In this document: one piece after another, positions 8,201 to 17,305 of the stretch | How positions within the stretch are numbered: the stretch's first letter is position 1 | Layout: each line of letters starts with the position of its first letter | Source: Paenibacillus pinistramenti | GTDB lineage: Bacteria; Bacillota; Bacilli; Paenibacillales; Paenibacillaceae | Direction: 5' to 3' | Assembly: GCF_005869875.1 (NCBI RefSeq) | Contig: NZ_VAWG01000007.1 | Span: 62,001-126,000 of the forward strand | DNA length: 64,000 nt | Notes under the pieces: generated by a model | What the model was told of the DNA's origin: nothing | What the model saw: only the letters and a program-made list of their open reading frames with translations | The model's database searches: none | Program-made: the position numbers and the translations under genes

Positions 8201-10531
8201 ATGAAGCTCAACTACTTCAAATCACGTTTGTTCCTAAAGTACATTTCGTCCTACTTGTTAATCCTGATGCTTCCTCTCGCGCTGCTGACTGTCATCATCT
8301 ATAACAGTGCGGTTAACAATCTCCGCGGGGAAATTGAACAATCTCACCTTAATCAGCTGAACCAGACCAAATCCAATGTGGATCATCTCGTCCAGCAGCT
8401 CTACGATATTGCCTCCCGTGTCTCCTATGACGAGCAGTTGACCCGCTACCAGGCCCATGACCCCTACTATGGCAGATACGCCATTAATGCCCTCGAAAAT
8501 TACAAATCAGCCAATTCGCTGATTCATGAAATGTTTCTTTATTTTCACAATGACAACAGCATCTTCTCGCCCTCCGGAATGTCCGGACTTCAGGTGTTTA
8601 CAGATAAGTTCAGCTTCCGGAACTGGGACAGCGAAAGCGTGCTTCAGGATTTGAATGAAGTGAAGTTCCCTTCTGTACGTCCTGTAACTCTCGCAGGCAA
8701 GAACGGCTCCTTAAACCAGTCCATGCTTGCTTTTCTTGTGCCTATTACTCCGAACAGTCCGAACCCTCATGGAACCTTGATGTTTCTGGTGAAAGAGTCC
8801 GAGCTTACTGCGCTGATTAATTCGATCCTGGGAAATTATCAGGGCTCTTCGTTTATTTTTGATAACAACGGCCAGGTCCTGGCCTCCAATTACAACCATG
8901 AAGGAGCACTGTCTGAGCCGGATTTGAAATCTTTAACCTCGTTAACGCCGGGTATTCACAGCATCCGTCTGGGCGGAGAGGCCAATTCCGTCGTCTCTGT
9001 AAAGTCCGGGCAAAACGGCTGGGAGTTTGTAACCCTGATGCAGAGCTCCCAGTTCTTCAGCAGTGTCCTTCATATCCGAAGCCTGATCCTGATGATCTTC
9101 TTCGCCGTCCTTGCGGCCGGTTCGCTGGCTGCACTGCTGCTGGCCCGTAAGCAATACAACCCGATCTTTGATCTCGTCCAGTTTGCCAATTCCAAAGGGG
9201 ATCAGGCTGCGGAGCAGATTCTGCACCACCCTGGCAGCGGAAAAAATGAGCTGGACCGCATAAAATCCGCTCTGCATGAATACAGCTCCCGCGCGGATCT
9301 GCAGGAGCCGTATGCCCGGAATCATTTTCTGCTGATGCTGCTGAAATATGGCAATCTGGAGAGCCTGCCGCCGGAATTGGCTAAGTCGATCAAGCTTCAT
9401 TTTAAAGGCAGCAGGCATGTTGTCATCGTAGCCGGCCGCAGCATGCTGGGGGAAGGCTCCTCCGGACTGTCAAACGGGCAGTCGGTTATCTCGGCTCTCT
9501 GCGCTTCCGATTTCGGCGAGTATAACGCCTGCGTTCACTGCGTGGAGCTGCCAAAACCGGATCAGATCGCGCTGATTGTCAGCTTTAATCCCTTCGTGGA
9601 AACCTCCGAACAGGACCAGGTACGCCTTATCGCCCAGGCCATTCAAGAACGGATCAGCTCTGCCTTTGAACTTCATTCGTACATGGGGGTTGGAAGCAGC
9701 TATGACAGCCCTGGCCAGCTGAACCAGTCGTTCATTGAGGCCTGCTCGGCCTTTGATTCCCGGGTATCCGCCGGGGACGGCAGCATCACGTTCTTTGAAG
9801 AGCTTGCGGAATCGCCCATCGAGGCCGGCTGGATCTCCAAGAATCTGCTGCTTAAGCTGTCCCAAAGCTTGAAGCAGGGCAGCTATACCGTAGCCGTCCA
9901 GACCGTAGACGAAGCGGTCCGGGATCTGCAGCAGGCCGGCTTCTGCCTGAAGCTGGCGCGGTGCGTCTATTTTGATATCGTGAACACCATCATCAAAACC
10001 GGGCTTGAGCTTGGCGTCAGCCATCTTGTCAGAGACATTCCCCCTGTGGAAACCCTGCAGTCTGCCGGCGAATTGTCCCTACAATTGAGGGCGCTCTGCT
10101 CCCGCATCTGCCTCTGGGTCGAGCAGAACGAGAAGAAAGAAGAACATTCGCTCATGGATGAGATCATCAGCTATATCGACAGCAGCTACATGGACCATGC
10201 GCTGAGCCTGGAATCCATCTCCAGCAAATATTCGATCTCGGTGTCCCATTTCAGCCGTTCCTTTAAAGAGTCGGCGGGCACCAATTTCGTCCAATATATC
10301 TGGCAGAAGAGAATCGCCGATGCGATCCACAAGCTGACCACGACCAACGAGCCGCTGAAGGACATCATTCTGACGGTCGGTTACCAGGATACGCCAAACT
10401 TTATCCGCAAGTTCAAGAAGGAGACCGGCCATACGCCCGGCCAGTACCGGAAGCTCTTTTCCCAGAAGGGAGAGGCCGTCAAAGCAGCTAATGCCGTTAA
10501 AGCCGTTAAGGGCGAGCAAATCCAGGCATAA
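8201..10531 (+). CDS. Membrane-bound AraC-family regulator
   Basis: A protein of about 776 residues built as one-component sensor and activator. The first membrane segment (YISSYLLILMLPLALLTVII) is near residues 13-32. An extracellular sensor of roughly 270 residues ends at a second segment, RSLILMIFFAVLAAGSLAALL. A middle cytoplasmic part and two AraC helix-turn-helix units (ALSLESISSKYSISVSHFSR and PLKDIILTVGYQDTPNFIRK) follow at the C-end. The ATG at 8201 is preferred over 8195 because AAGGGGG sits at the right distance. It is divergent from the fucoside operon and probably activates it. Such proteins are common beside LplB/LplC transporters in Paenibacillus. Confidence 0.9.
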   Translation: MKLNYFKSRLFLKYISSYLLILMLPLALLTVIIYNSAVNNLRGEIEQSHLNQLNQTKSNVDHLVQQLYDIASRVSYDEQLTRYQAHDPYYGRYAINALENYKSANSLIHEMFLYFHNDNSIFSPSGMSGLQVFTDKFSFRNWDSESVLQDLNEVKFPSVRPVTLAGKNGSLNQSMLAFLVPITPNSPNPHGTLMFLVKESELTALINSILGNYQGSSFIFDNNGQVLASNYNHEGALSEPDLKSLTSLTPGIHSIRLGGEANSVVSVKSGQNGWEFVTLMQSSQFFSSVLHIRSLILMIFFAVLAAGSLAALLLARKQYNPIFDLVQFANSKGDQAAEQILHHPGSGKNELDRIKSALHEYSSRADLQEPYARNHFLLMLLKYGNLESLPPELAKSIKLHFKGSRHVVIVAGRSMLGEGSSGLSNGQSVISALCASDFGEYNACVHCVELPKPDQIALIVSFNPFVETSEQDQVRLIAQAIQERISSAFELHSYMGVGSSYDSPGQLNQSFIEACSAFDSRVSAGDGSITFFEELAESPIEAGWISKNLLLKLSQSLKQGSYTVAVQTVDEAVRDLQQAGFCLKLARCVYFDIVNTIIKTGLELGVSHLVRDIPPVETLQSAGELSLQLRALCSRICLWVEQNEKKEEHSLMDEIISYIDSSYMDHALSLESISSKYSISVSHFSRSFKESAGTNFVQYIWQKRIADAIHKLTTTNEPLKDIILTVGYQDTPNFIRKFKKETGHTPGQYRKLFSQKGEAVKAANAVKAVKGEQIQA

Positions 10532-10596
10532 AAATACCCCCTGCCCGGCAGCCGCGGCAGCCTTGAAGGCCGGCGCTGCGGGCGAGGGGGATTTTA
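10531..10596. terminator. Bidirectional terminator
   Basis: CCCCCT-GCCCG-GCAGC (from 10537) pairs with GCTGC-GGGC-GAGGGGG (to 10590), with an A-run on the left and TTTT on the right. It separates the convergent AraC and ABC-2 permease genes. Confidence 0.8.
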
Positions 10597-10640
10597 ATGG
10601 AGCAGAACGTTCTTCCAGTTTGGCGGGAACTTGCCCCGCC

Positions 10641-11525
10641 CTACAAATCCTTCTTCTGAAACCGCCACATCCCCAGCAGGAACGCAGCCAGCGTATAGAA
10701 TAAAGCATACCAAAGGAAGGCGGGAGCCGGCGCCGATCCAATGCCAAACAGGGGAAGCGGCCCGCCGTTTGCGCCCATGTTAAAGAGGTCTTGAATATAG
10801 GAAAAATTATACAGACGATCCATCATAGCCCGCTGAATACCGTCGGCAGGCATGGCCAGGGACAGCAGTCCGGAGATTGTCGTTAAAGAATGGCCGACCT
10901 TCTCATTCAGCGAGCCCAGCTGGGAAGAGACCTTGTCGATCATGCCGCCAAGCCATCCCCCGCCGTACAGCATGGTCATAAACACGCCGTTGCCGATTCC
11001 GGAGAAGAATCCGGAGCCGAGCATCGATACCGAGACCAGCAGCGGCACCACGGAGGCAAACAGCAGATAGGCCGATACCAAAGCCCCGAAGTTCTTCGGC
11101 ACCCCCGCATGAATTCCGGCTATGACCATAATGGAGCTAAACAGAATAAGCGCATAAGCAAGCCCGAAGGTGACATAACCCAGCCAGCGTCCGGCGTACC
11201 ACTGCCAGCGCGGGACCGGGCGCGGCATCATCGCCTGCATAATGCCCTGCTCGGCTTCCCCGGAGATGACCGAAGACGAGCTGAAGATGGACAGAAATGC
11301 GATCACGAAGGAACCAAAGAAGAAGCCCAGTCCGACGATAAACAAGCCCATGCTGAATTTCTCAAACAGCGCTGCTCCAGAGCCGCCATTTGCTTCCGTC
11401 TCGCCGCCGATGGCTGCGGCAATAAACCAAAAGGCGACCAGAAAGGCAAGGGTCATCAAAATGGTCAGCAGCAGAACCCGCTTGCGCAGCAGCTCCTTCC
11501 ACGTTAATCGAAGAATGATGCTCAT
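10641..11525 (-). CDS. ABC-2 type permease
   Basis: A permease of about 294 residues with an early cytoplasmic MSIILRLTWKELLRKR followed by about six hydrophobic segments (VLLLTILMTLAFLVAFWFIA, GLFIVGLGFFFGSFVIAFLS and others). The ATG at 11523-11525 overlaps the stop of the ATPase gene by 4 bases (ATGA). This points to translational coupling, so I chose it over an upstream start. QAMMPRPVPRWQWYAGRW after the second segment is typical of the family. It is the last gene of the sigma-factor operon and, with the ATPase, would form an exporter or a membrane-stress sensor complex. Confidence 0.88.
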   Translation of the reverse strand: MSIILRLTWKELLRKRVLLLTILMTLAFLVAFWFIAAAIGGETEANGGSGAALFEKFSMGLFIVGLGFFFGSFVIAFLSIFSSSSVISGEAEQGIMQAMMPRPVPRWQWYAGRWLGYVTFGLAYALILFSSIMVIAGIHAGVPKNFGALVSAYLLFASVVPLLVSVSMLGSGFFSGIGNGVFMTMLYGGGWLGGMIDKVSSQLGSLNEKVGHSLTTISGLLSLAMPADGIQRAMMDRLYNFSYIQDLFNMGANGGPLPLFGIGSAPAPAFLWYALFYTLAAFLLGMWRFQKKDL

Positions 11526-12466
11526 TCTTTCTCCCCCCTGTGGCTTTTTCCGGTCAGCTCGGCAACAAACCATTCCTCCAGCCGGGTTCTGGTGCGTACA
11601 CTTTCGTACAGCGTCATCCCCAGGTCAAGGATTAGCGCATGAAGCCAGCCGGCCTGCTCCTCATGCGCAAGCTCCGCTTCCAGCTCCGCCGATCCATCCG
11701 GTGCCGCCGTAATCATCCTGATCGGCAGTCCCGTCTCCTCCCGCAGCCAGTCCAGCATGGATGGGGCGAACCCGCCCACCTTGATCCGCCACAACGGACG
11801 CTGCCGCAGCACATCCTCCACTCTGCCCTGCTGGAGCACCTCTCCATTATTCAGCAGCGCAACCCGGTCGCAGATCGATTCAACATCCTCCATCAGGTGG
11901 GAGTTCAGGAAGATGGTCTTCCCCTCGGCCTTCCATTCACGAAGAAGCTGCCGGACCTCGCTGCGGCCGATCGGGTCCATCGCCGAGGACGGCTCGTCCA
12001 GGAACAGGATCTTCGGATCGCTGACGAGCGCGCAGGCAAGTCCAAGCCGCTGCTGCATGCCTTTGGAGTAATTCTTGACCCGGTCGCGGGAACGCAGACC
12101 GATTCCGACCTGGTCCAGCAGCCGGGGAATTCTTTGGCCCGCTTCACTGCGGGTCAAACCGCAAAGCCGGGCATGCAGGCGCACGACCTCTTCACCGGTC
12201 AGCCATTCCTGATACCGGTAGAGCTCCGGCAGATAGCCTATGTATCTCCGGGCCGCAATACTGCCGACCGGTTCCCCAAACAGGGAAGCCCGACCTTCCG
12301 TAGGGAAGATCAGGCCGACAAGCATTTTTACAAAAGTGCTTTTACCTGCGCCGTTAGGGCCGAGGAAGCCAAAGGCTTCCCCTTCCTGCACCGTGATGGA
12401 CACATCGCGGCACCCCCGGCCGTTCTCATATTGTTTCGTTAACCTTTCGGTCTGTATGGCTGTCAC
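11522..12466 (-). CDS. ABC transporter ATP-binding protein
   Basis: A 314-residue ATPase. Walker A is GPNGAGKST (near residue 35), the signature is YSKGMQQRLGLA, Walker B is ILFLDEPSSAMDP and the H-loop is LNSHLMEDV. The C-terminal 90 residues are a poorly conserved extension, as in YxlF/CcmA-like exporters. The start is GTG (12464-12466), which overlaps the stop of the upstream anti-sigma-like gene by 4 bases. The partner is the ABC-2 permease just downstream. Confidence 0.93.
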   Translation of the reverse strand: MTAIQTERLTKQYENGRGCRDVSITVQEGEAFGFLGPNGAGKSTFVKMLVGLIFPTEGRASLFGEPVGSIAARRYIGYLPELYRYQEWLTGEEVVRLHARLCGLTRSEAGQRIPRLLDQVGIGLRSRDRVKNYSKGMQQRLGLACALVSDPKILFLDEPSSAMDPIGRSEVRQLLREWKAEGKTIFLNSHLMEDVESICDRVALLNNGEVLQQGRVEDVLRQRPLWRIKVGGFAPSMLDWLREETGLPIRMITAAPDGSAELEAELAHEEQAGWLHALILDLGMTLYESVRTRTRLEEWFVAELTGKSHRGEKE

Positions 12467-13815
12467 GCTTGAACCAACTCCTGCAGTTTGGTGCGGAACT
12501 CCTTCTCGGCATCCGCCTGGTGATTGTCTGAGTTAATGTAAGAGCTGTAATCATACAGGACACCGTCCTTTACCCAGATCGCTTCCAGCATCTTAGCGTC
12601 CGTGTAGGAACGCGTATTCAGCAGAACCTGAGTGCCCTCCACTGTAATCTTCTCGGTTTGGACACCGCTCTCGGTAAATACCGGCAGCGGCATTTCTCCT
12701 GTGGACAGCAGCTGACTGGACTGCAGGCTGTTCTTCAGCTGCTCCGGAAGGAGCGGGAACTGGAGCACCGCCTCAAGCGCTTCCTGCACGTCGGCCGTAT
12801 CGTCAATGGAGACCTTTGGCACCTTCATTTCCATTAAGCTGGCGGTCATGTTCTCCCCATCAAGCGGCACAGTATAGTTCACCGCAGGGGCCGTATCCAG
12901 CGTAATGGTCTTCCCGTCAATACTTGCCGGAAACAGCTTGCTCGCTCCAAGCTGCTTCATGGCCTTGTTAATCTCCTCCACATTCAGCTTCAAGCTCAGC
13001 TTGCTGCTCGGGCTTACATAGATATGCTCCTGCTTACCCACAAGAGATGCAGGAGGTGCTTTGATACCCGCTGCTTCAGCTGCCTCTTCTACCGTCAAAT
13101 CTCCATAATCCTGACCTGTCTCCACCGTAAAAGTACCAAACCGGTTGATCTCTTTCTCCGAAATTCCGGATTGGAACACGGAGTTAAACAGCTGCTCCAT
13201 ATCCTGATCGTTGACCTCTGTCACCTGCTCCATCCGGAACTGGCCGACAATGGAGGCAATGGCCTGGTTGCCCACGGGCGTAAGGATAACCGCTGCGGCG
13301 ACCGCCGCCGCCACGGCTGCAGCCGTCCATCTGCGCGCTCTTCTGCCGCGCCGGGTGCGGGCTGCTGACAAGCCTGCAGAAGCGGCTGCGGGAGCCTGAC
13401 CTTGATCTGCTGCTGTCTTGGAGAATGCGGAATCGCCCAATACCGGGCTCAATTCCGGGCTCAATTCCGGGCTCAATTTTCGGCTCAATTCCGGGCCCGT
13501 GTCCGAATCCGCTGCTAAGCCCGCTTCTGAGCCCTCTGCCCCGCCCAGCTTCTCCTGTGCCAAAACTGCCCCGGCCTCTTCCTGTGCGGAAGCCCGGATT
13601 CCGCCCTGGCGGTCCAGCTGAACCCAGAAATTCTGGTGCGCCTCCTGTTCCTGCCCCTGCTCCTGCTCCTGCTCCAGTTCCAGTTCCAGAACAGCCATCA
13701 GCCGCTCCCAGGCCGCATCCGTTACTTCTATGCTCCGAACCTTGTCTGTACCTTCAATTGATCTTGTCATCTCTTTCATCTCATTCGTCTTATTCATCTT
13801 GTCCATCTCTTTCAT
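12463..13815 (-). CDS. Anti-sigma-like single-pass membrane protein
   Basis: About 450 residues. The N-terminal 130 residues are cytoplasmic and of low complexity, with Glu/Gln-rich (LELELEQEQEQGQEQE) and LSPE repeats. A basic stretch RTRRGRRARRW precedes one membrane segment, TAAAVAAAVAAAVILTPVG. About 270 extracellular residues follow, without recognised catalytic motifs. Position right after an ECF sigma gene and this topology suggest an anti-sigma factor, though no zinc-binding anti-sigma motif is visible. An ATG 9 bases upstream (13824) is also possible, but the AAGGG site spaces better to 13815. The first residues are themselves encoded by a repeat (ATGGACAAGATGAA). Confidence 0.7.
   Translation of the reverse strand: MKEMDKMNKTNEMKEMTRSIEGTDKVRSIEVTDAAWERLMAVLELELEQEQEQGQEQEAHQNFWVQLDRQGGIRASAQEEAGAVLAQEKLGGAEGSEAGLAADSDTGPELSRKLSPELSPELSPVLGDSAFSKTAADQGQAPAAASAGLSAARTRRGRRARRWTAAAVAAAVAAAVILTPVGNQAIASIVGQFRMEQVTEVNDQDMEQLFNSVFQSGISEKEINRFGTFTVETGQDYGDLTVEEAAEAAGIKAPPASLVGKQEHIYVSPSSKLSLKLNVEEINKAMKQLGASKLFPASIDGKTITLDTAPAVNYTVPLDGENMTASLMEMKVPKVSIDDTADVQEALEAVLQFPLLPEQLKNSLQSSQLLSTGEMPLPVFTESGVQTEKITVEGTQVLLNTRSYTDAKMLEAIWVKDGVLYDYSSYINSDNHQADAEKEFRTKLQELVQA
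13443..13490. repeat. In-frame 12-bp tandem repeat in anti-sigma-like gene
   Basis: Four copies of CCGGGCTCAATT, one slightly diverged, encode the repeated LSPE residues. A second run of CTGCTC-type hexamers lies at about 13641-13687 and encodes the Glu/Gln stretch. Both keep the frame. Confidence 0.85.
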
Positions 13816-13836
13816 CTTGTCCATCCCTTCTGCCCG

Positions 13837-14397
13837 TTATTTCGTCAAAGCGCCTGTCTGTATGGAGCGCCCCTGATCCGCTCTTCTGTCCGCCGGATCT
13901 GCGGCGCACTTCCGCAGCCGCTCCGTCGCCCTCGCCAGCAGTGTGCCGACTACAGGCTGCCTTACCGAGAGCTCCCTCGCAATTTCCGCATAGCTGTATC
14001 CCGAATAACGCAGCAGCAAGGCCCTGCGGTCGCGTTCGGGCAGCTGCTCCAGCCAGCCGCGCACCTGCTCCTGATCGAGCTGACGCATCAGCTCTTCCTC
14101 GCCGGACGGGCTTGCCGCGCCCTCCGCTTCCATCAGCAGCTCCTGCTTCTCCGTCAGCTTCCGCTGTCTGGCCGAGCTGCCCATATAATCATAAGCCAGC
14201 CGGGTGGCTACCCGGTGCAGCCATGCACCTACCGAATCCAATTGGTCCGGCGGCTGGCGGTACATTTTCAAGAACGTTTCCTGCGCCAAATCCTCCGCTA
14301 TCGCCTTGTCGCCCAGCAGGCCTGTAAGCTTGCGCAGCACCGCCGGGTAATGCTCGTAAAATAGTTTCTTAAACGTTGCCGATTCCGGAATCGTCAA
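13837..14397 (-). CDS. ECF-type RNA polymerase sigma factor
   Basis: A 186-residue sigma factor with region 2 (FKKLFYEHYPAVLRKLTGLL and AEDLAQETFLKMYR) and region 4 (LPERDRRALLLRYSGYSYAEIARELSV). It would direct RNA polymerase to a stress regulon, normally including its own operon. The start is TTG at 14395-14397, chosen because AAAGGAGG lies about 9 bases ahead; the open frame upstream (to 14556) has no such support. The following anti-sigma-like, ATPase and permease genes overlap or nearly touch it. The layout resembles sigY-yxlCDEFG of Bacillus, but the target signal is unknown. Confidence 0.9.
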   Translation of the reverse strand: MTIPESATFKKLFYEHYPAVLRKLTGLLGDKAIAEDLAQETFLKMYRQPPDQLDSVGAWLHRVATRLAYDYMGSSARQRKLTEKQELLMEAEGAASPSGEEELMRQLDQEQVRGWLEQLPERDRRALLLRYSGYSYAEIARELSVRQPVVGTLLARATERLRKCAADPADRRADQGRSIQTGALTK

Positions 14398-14544
14398 AGG
14401 TTCCAGCCTCCTTTCTTGCCGCAGCTGTATAGAAGACGGACGCCGGGAGGAAAATGTATCAGTCCGGCGGAAAGATTTTATGAACAAGCTTGAAACGCGT
14501 TTAACTGGTGGTCCGCAAACTCCCGTTACAAATCGTGCATCTCG

Positions 14545-14582
14545 TAAAAAAGGCATCCTCCACTTTCGTGAAGAATGCCTCT
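14545..14582 (-). terminator. Terminator of MATE gene
   Basis: Minus strand: AGGCATTCTTCAC, loop GAAA, GTGGAGGATGCC, then six T. It lies about 80 bases past the MATE stop codon. Confidence 0.8.
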
Positions 14583-14661
14583 CTCACCGCTGCAGAAGGA
14601 GCAGGCCTTCCGCATTTTCGCCTTCCCTATTAACCGGCAATTATTCCGCATTAACCTGCGC

Positions 14662-16086
14662 TTATTCCGCCGAAAAAACGGCCCCCGCCGGCGCTCCGGC
14701 CTTACCGGACCAGCTCTCCCGCTTCAGCCCGGCCGACTCGCGCTCCAGCTCCATTTCCTTCATGCGGAGCCGCTTACGGCCTCTCCAGCGGAAGAACGCG
14801 AAGACTCCGCGGGTGTATTCGTCCGCAATCATAAAGCTGTAGATCGCCGTAATCCCCCAGGCGGCCGAGACGCCGAACAGGTAGGAGCCGCCGACCGCGA
14901 CCGTCCACATGACGATCAGCGAGACGATCATCGTATACCTGGAATCGCCTACGGCATTCAGCGAGTTGCCGAGCGCCATGTTGAGCATTTTTCCCGGCTG
15001 CAGCAGCACATTCAGCCACAGCAGCGACTCGGCGATGTTCAGGATGACCGGGTCATCGGTGAACAGCGACAGCATGCTCCGCCCGAAGAGAACCAGAAGC
15101 AGCGCGTTGACGGTAACCAGCGGAAGCCCGATGGCCAGCCCTTTATAGGACGCTTTGTAGGCTTCCTTCGTCCGGCCTCCGCCGAACAGATGGGCAACCT
15201 GAATCTGCAGGGCCAGGGCCACCGAGAAACCAAGCAGGAAGCAGAACGATTCCAGCGTGTTCATATAAGTCCGTGCAGCCAGATCCTTCGCGCCGAGAAT
15301 CGCCAGGAAGGCGAAGATCACCAGCTGCGAGAAAAACCAGCTTGCCGAGTTGACCCCAAGCGGCCAGCCGATGTCCATGATTTCTTTAAAGAGTCTGCGG
15401 CTGAACAGCCGGAGGTCTTTAAAGGTGATTTTTCGGCAGAAGGCATTCAGGAAGAAGATAAACAGCACGATGCACGCCAGCAGGCGGCTTGTAACCGTCG
15501 AAACCCCAACCCCGGCCAGACCGGCCTCCGGAAAGCCGAATTTGCCGAAAATAAAGCAGTAGTTCAGCGAGATATGCACCAGGTTCATGCCGACCGCAAT
15601 CAGCATGGGCGCTTTCGTGTTGCCTGTGCTGCGGATTTCGGTGCTTAACACCGCGATCAGCGCGGTCAGGATCATCCCCCCGCCGACGATGGAGATGTAG
15701 ATTTTGCCGAGGGACATCAATTCATCCGGAAGCTGCAAAATCCGGGCGATCGGCCCTGGAAAAGCAATCAGCACGACGCTCAGAACGAGACCGATCAGCG
15801 CAGTGGCCTTCAGCCCGATGATGCCGACCGTCCGCGCCTCCTCCTCTTTGGCCGAGCCGATCTTCTGGGCAATCAGGATGCCCGCCCCGCTCGCCACCGT
15901 CACGAACAGGGTCGTCAGCGCGTTAAACAGCTGGTTCGAGAAGCCGACAACCGCTACCGCATCGTCAGACAGATGGCTGACCATCAGCGTATCGACCGCG
16001 CCCAGCAGAAACTGCAGAAACTGCTCGATAAATATCGGCCAGGCGAGCATCCATAAAGAGAATTTATGGGATGATTCTTTTTTCAA
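14662..16086 (-). CDS. MATE family multidrug exporter
   Basis: A 474-residue integral membrane protein with twelve hydrophobic segments in two homologous halves, as in NorM/DinF-type antiporters. The N-half has WPIFIEQFLQFLLGAVDTLM and GFSNQLFNALTTLFVTVASG; the C-half repeats the pattern with WPLGVNSASWFFSQLVIFAF. It probably exchanges cationic compounds for Na+ or H+. The TTG at 16084-16086 is chosen because GGGAGG lies 8 bases upstream; the upstream ATG at 16137 has no ribosome site. It is divergent from an AraC regulator, which may control it. Confidence 0.9.
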   Translation of the reverse strand: MKKESSHKFSLWMLAWPIFIEQFLQFLLGAVDTLMVSHLSDDAVAVVGFSNQLFNALTTLFVTVASGAGILIAQKIGSAKEEEARTVGIIGLKATALIGLVLSVVLIAFPGPIARILQLPDELMSLGKIYISIVGGGMILTALIAVLSTEIRSTGNTKAPMLIAVGMNLVHISLNYCFIFGKFGFPEAGLAGVGVSTVTSRLLACIVLFIFFLNAFCRKITFKDLRLFSRRLFKEIMDIGWPLGVNSASWFFSQLVIFAFLAILGAKDLAARTYMNTLESFCFLLGFSVALALQIQVAHLFGGGRTKEAYKASYKGLAIGLPLVTVNALLLVLFGRSMLSLFTDDPVILNIAESLLWLNVLLQPGKMLNMALGNSLNAVGDSRYTMIVSLIVMWTVAVGGSYLFGVSAAWGITAIYSFMIADEYTRGVFAFFRWRGRKRLRMKEMELERESAGLKRESWSGKAGAPAGAVFSAE

Positions 16087-16141
16087 CTTTACAACCTCCC
16101 GAAGGGAAAGAAAGGGAATTGCCCATTTCTTCATCACATTT

Positions 16142-16171
16142 TTGTCTGAAACAAATTATAGATGGTATACT
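16142..16171 (+). promoter_or_regulatory. Sigma-A promoter for AraC gene
   Basis: TTGTCT (16142-16147), 18 bases, TATACT (16166-16171). It overlaps the small inverted repeat TTTGT-CTGAA-ACAAA, a possible operator. Confidence 0.5.
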
Positions 16172-16249
16172 GGATTGGAACTATCATTATTACAACCTAA
16201 AGTTTCATTTTTCCAACCATATCGGACCCCAGGTAAAGGATGGATTTAT

Positions 16250-17128
16250 ATGCCAATGCTGCAGTTTACCGTTCCGCCGCTGCCCCATTTTATCGCCTGT
16301 GATCATGGGCTGCTGCCCGCAGGCTCCAGGCATGCCAGCAGACGGAATATAGATGTATTCGACCTGCTGTTTGTCACAAAGGGCTGCATTTATATCGGTG
16401 AGGACGGGCTGGATTACGAGGCTGCCGCCGGGGACTGCCTGATCCTGCTGCCGGACCGCTACCACTACTCCACCGCTGAATGTGCGGAGGATACCAGCTA
16501 TTACTGGCTGCATTTTCAGACGACCGGCAGCTGGAATCAGGTGGAGAGCCTGCCGCAGTACCGGATGAGTCATCCGCTGTCTGACGGGCCGGTTTTTCTG
16601 TCGACCATGGCCATAACCTCTTTCAGCCAGCTGATTCCGCAGTACGTCCACCTGCCCCAGCCCGGCAAGTTCGGCGATGTGCTGGAGGAGCTGACGCTGC
16701 TCGGCAAGTCCCTGCACCTGACCGGCAGCCGCTTCAAGCAGCAGCTTCTGTTCCAGGAGCTGCTCCGCCAGCTGGCCGATTCCGCCGCCGGCGAAACGCC
16801 CTCCGCGCAGACGGTCTGCGCCGAGCGGGCCGCCGCCTTTCTGCGTGAGCATTACCGGGACGAGGTGACCGCCAAAGCGCTGGGCGAAAGCATTAATTTT
16901 CACCCTGTCTATATCGCCCGCTGCATGCAGAAGGTGTTCGGCTGCTCGCCCGCCGCTTATCTGCTGCGCTACCGGCTGGAGCGCTCCAAGCTGCTGCTTC
17001 AGCAGACGGACCTGTCCGTCGCGCGGATCGCTGAAGAGGTCGGCTTCAATCAGGCCGCTTACTTCACCTCCTGCTTCGTGAAATATGAAGGCGTGTCGCC
17101 GCGCAGGTACAGACAGCGGTTCGCCTGA
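16250..17128 (+). CDS. AraC-family transcriptional regulator
   Basis: About 292 residues. The N-half has a cupin-like sensing fold (VFDLLFVTKGCIYIGEDG, AAAGDCLILLPDRYHYS, YYWLHFQTTGSW). Two helix-turn-helix motifs are at the C-end (AKALGESINFHPVYIARCMQ and SVARIAEEVGFNQAAYFTSC). This is the classic AraC sugar-sensor layout. The ATG at 16250 follows AAAGGA at a good distance; the open frame further upstream runs through the MATE gene on the other strand and is discarded. It is divergent from MATE, so control of that exporter is plausible but unproven. Confidence 0.88.
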   Translation: MPMLQFTVPPLPHFIACDHGLLPAGSRHASRRNIDVFDLLFVTKGCIYIGEDGLDYEAAAGDCLILLPDRYHYSTAECAEDTSYYWLHFQTTGSWNQVESLPQYRMSHPLSDGPVFLSTMAITSFSQLIPQYVHLPQPGKFGDVLEELTLLGKSLHLTGSRFKQQLLFQELLRQLADSAAGETPSAQTVCAERAAAFLREHYRDEVTAKALGESINFHPVYIARCMQKVFGCSPAAYLLRYRLERSKLLLQQTDLSVARIAEEVGFNQAAYFTSCFVKYEGVSPRRYRQRFA

Positions 17129-17219
17129 TTTTTGTTGGATATAGTGCGTAATTTGTCAAATAAAACAGGCCTTTTCAGCAACTTTATGTCAGAAACAAAC
17201 GTAATAACAGATAGAAGAA

Positions 17220-17286
17220 GGCATGTCCGTCATGGGCGCCGTAGTTGGCGTCATGTGCCTATGGGCGGCCTGCCTCCGCTTTTTTT
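17220..17286 (+). other. Structured leader before coiled-coil gene
   Basis: GGCA (17220-17223) pairs with TGCC (17256-17259). Inside it CAT-GGCGCC (with one bulged G) pairs with GGCGTC-ATG. A short GCGG/CCGC stem (17265-17279) with seven T follows immediately ahead of the ribosome site. It could be an attenuator. It fits no riboswitch class that I can recognise. Confidence 0.35.
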
Positions 17287-17305
17287 GAAAGGAGTGTATC
17301 AGCGA

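Noticed and set aside
13425..14327. Plus-strand Pro/Ser-rich frame opposite the anti-sigma-like and sigma genes
   Set aside because: Its composition follows from the repeats and GC-rich codons of the opposite strand; the sigma and anti-sigma reading is much stronger.
17220..17286. Known riboswitch (ZTP, c-di-GMP or similar)
   Set aside because: The conserved core nucleotides of these classes are not present; only generic stems are seen.
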